From positions 62,001-126,000 of the forward strand of contig CAWFMC010000021.1 in NCBI GenBank assembly GCA_963816725.1: DNA of 64,000 bases. The letters are read 5' to 3'. Every line of letters begins with the position of its first letter. Position 1 is the first letter of the stretch. Under the pieces are notes generated by a model that saw nothing but the letters and a program-made list of their open reading frames with translations, made no database searches and was not told the origin of the DNA. The stretch is from CAVSUB01 sp963816725 (GTDB taxonomy: Bacteria > Acidobacteriota > Vicinamibacteria > Vicinamibacterales > 2-12-FULL-66-21). Shown here piece after piece: positions 63,524-64,000 of this stretch. The position numbers and the translations under genes were made by a program.

Positions 63524-64000
63524 CTACTTCGCGCCGGCGCGCAGCTTGGCCGCCGCGGCGCACTCGGACATTACCGTGAAGTAACGCTGCACGGCGTCGG
63601 CGCCGACAACGAACGGGTGGTCTTCGCCCGGCTGGCGCGGCGCGGCGATCAGCCGGGCCTTGGTGTAGGCGTTGTCGTACTCGGAGTGATTCGACAGGAT
63701 CACGCTCGCGCCGGCGTCGGCGGCGGCCTTGGCGATCTTTCGTTGTGAGTTGATGTACTCGTCCCACCGCGCCGCGTTGGCGCCGAACGCGCCCGTCAAG
63801 GTCCCGCCCGAATACGCCACCATCCGGGTTTGCCCGTCGAGCGTGACGGGGAAGACGAACGACAGTGTTCCAGGCGTGTGGCCCGGCGTCGGTACGATGG
63901 TGATTGCCGTCTCTCCGAGCGTCAGCGTGTAGCCGTCGGGCCCGACCGCGATGTCCTTGCTGGGGACGCCGCCTGCAGCGGTGGCCGGGCGCTGAAGCGT
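63524..64000 (-). CDS. metallo-beta-lactamase-fold hydrolase, C-terminal part (runs off the window)
   Basis: 159 residues of the C-terminal side. GYTLTLGETAITIVPTPGHT with PTPGHTPGTLSFVFPV contains the MBL His (PGHT), then VAYSGGT, RWDEYINSQRKIAKAAADAG and SNHSEYDNAY (a second His-bearing loop). This looks like the subclass B3-like MBL hydrolases frequent in Acidobacteria. The N-terminal zinc motif HxHxDH lies outside the window. Convergent with the damaged Oar-like gene. Confidence 0.8.
   Translation of the reverse strand, partial: TLQRPATAAGGVPSKDIAVGPDGYTLTLGETAITIVPTPGHTPGTLSFVFPVTLDGQTRMVAYSGGTLTGAFGANAARWDEYINSQRKIAKAAADAGASVILSNHSEYDNAYTKARLIAAPRQPGEDHPFVVGADAVQRYFTVMSECAAAAKLRAGAK

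Overview
The window is GC-rich, densely coded DNA from a soil-type Gram-negative bacterium, most likely an Acidobacteriota of the Vicinamibacteria type. The evidence is the gene content: an ADOP/MacB-type duplicated permease, an Oar-like TonB-dependent receptor with a carboxypeptidase-regulatory domain, secreted S9 and M28 peptidases, a secreted amidase, a DUF255 thioredoxin-like protein, a PQQ/cytochrome c dehydrogenase, and intergenic arrays built of short G/C-rich words. This is inference from families; no rRNA is present.

Layout. 1-7.3 kb: small hypothetical proteins, an ADOP permease, and a minus-strand unit of a basic-tailed protein, an Asp-box propeller with a 22-fold [L/F]-T-x repeat, and a GT2 glycosyltransferase. 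7.6-15.9 kb: an eight-gene plus-strand cluster (VWA lipoprotein, PspA/IM30, ABC solute-binding protein fused to OmpA, ABC permease, ABC ATPase, membrane coiled-coil protein, Ycf46-like AAA ATPase, small helical protein). Overlapping stops and starts join the central genes. It looks like a dedicated envelope-stress or peptidoglycan-anchored transport machine and is the best candidate for an undescribed system. 16-23.3 kb: S9 peptidase, amidohydrolase, a receiver-like protein, a PHP protein and an M28 peptidase. 24.2-26.4 kb: a BON-LysM protein and a receiver-HhH-PHP fusion resembling PolX without its polymerase domain. 26.2-31.6 kb: a leucine-degradation operon (MCC beta, hydratase, MCC alpha, biotin carrier, HMG-CoA lyase). 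31.6-39.5 kb: PIMT, a sigma-54 response regulator, an MlaE/MlaF/MlaD-OmpA lipid transporter preceded by a good sigma-54 promoter match, and YtxH/DUF948/YihY envelope genes. 39.5-51.6 kb: an ABC-2 exporter, DUF255 protein, amidase, two beta-barrels, an aminotransferase, an APC permease and a PdxH fusion. 51.7-55.5 kb: tRNA-Leu(TAA) followed by a decaying integrative remnant with a dead integrase, an FRG-domain gene and a truncated integrase. 55.9-64 kb: a Tat-exported sulfite-oxidase-like enzyme, a PQQ-cytochrome dehydrogenase, a CBM9 protein, a damaged Oar-like receptor and a partial metallo-beta-lactamase-fold gene.

Two themes recur. First, two unrelated inner-membrane transporters (the SBP system and the Mla system) each carry a C-terminal OmpA-like domain on the periplasmic subunit, suggesting that transport is tethered to peptidoglycan. 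Second, at least six otherwise conserved genes are interrupted by a single change to the +1 frame. This looks more like single-base insertions in the assembly than gene decay. The integrase and the Oar gene are damaged more deeply.
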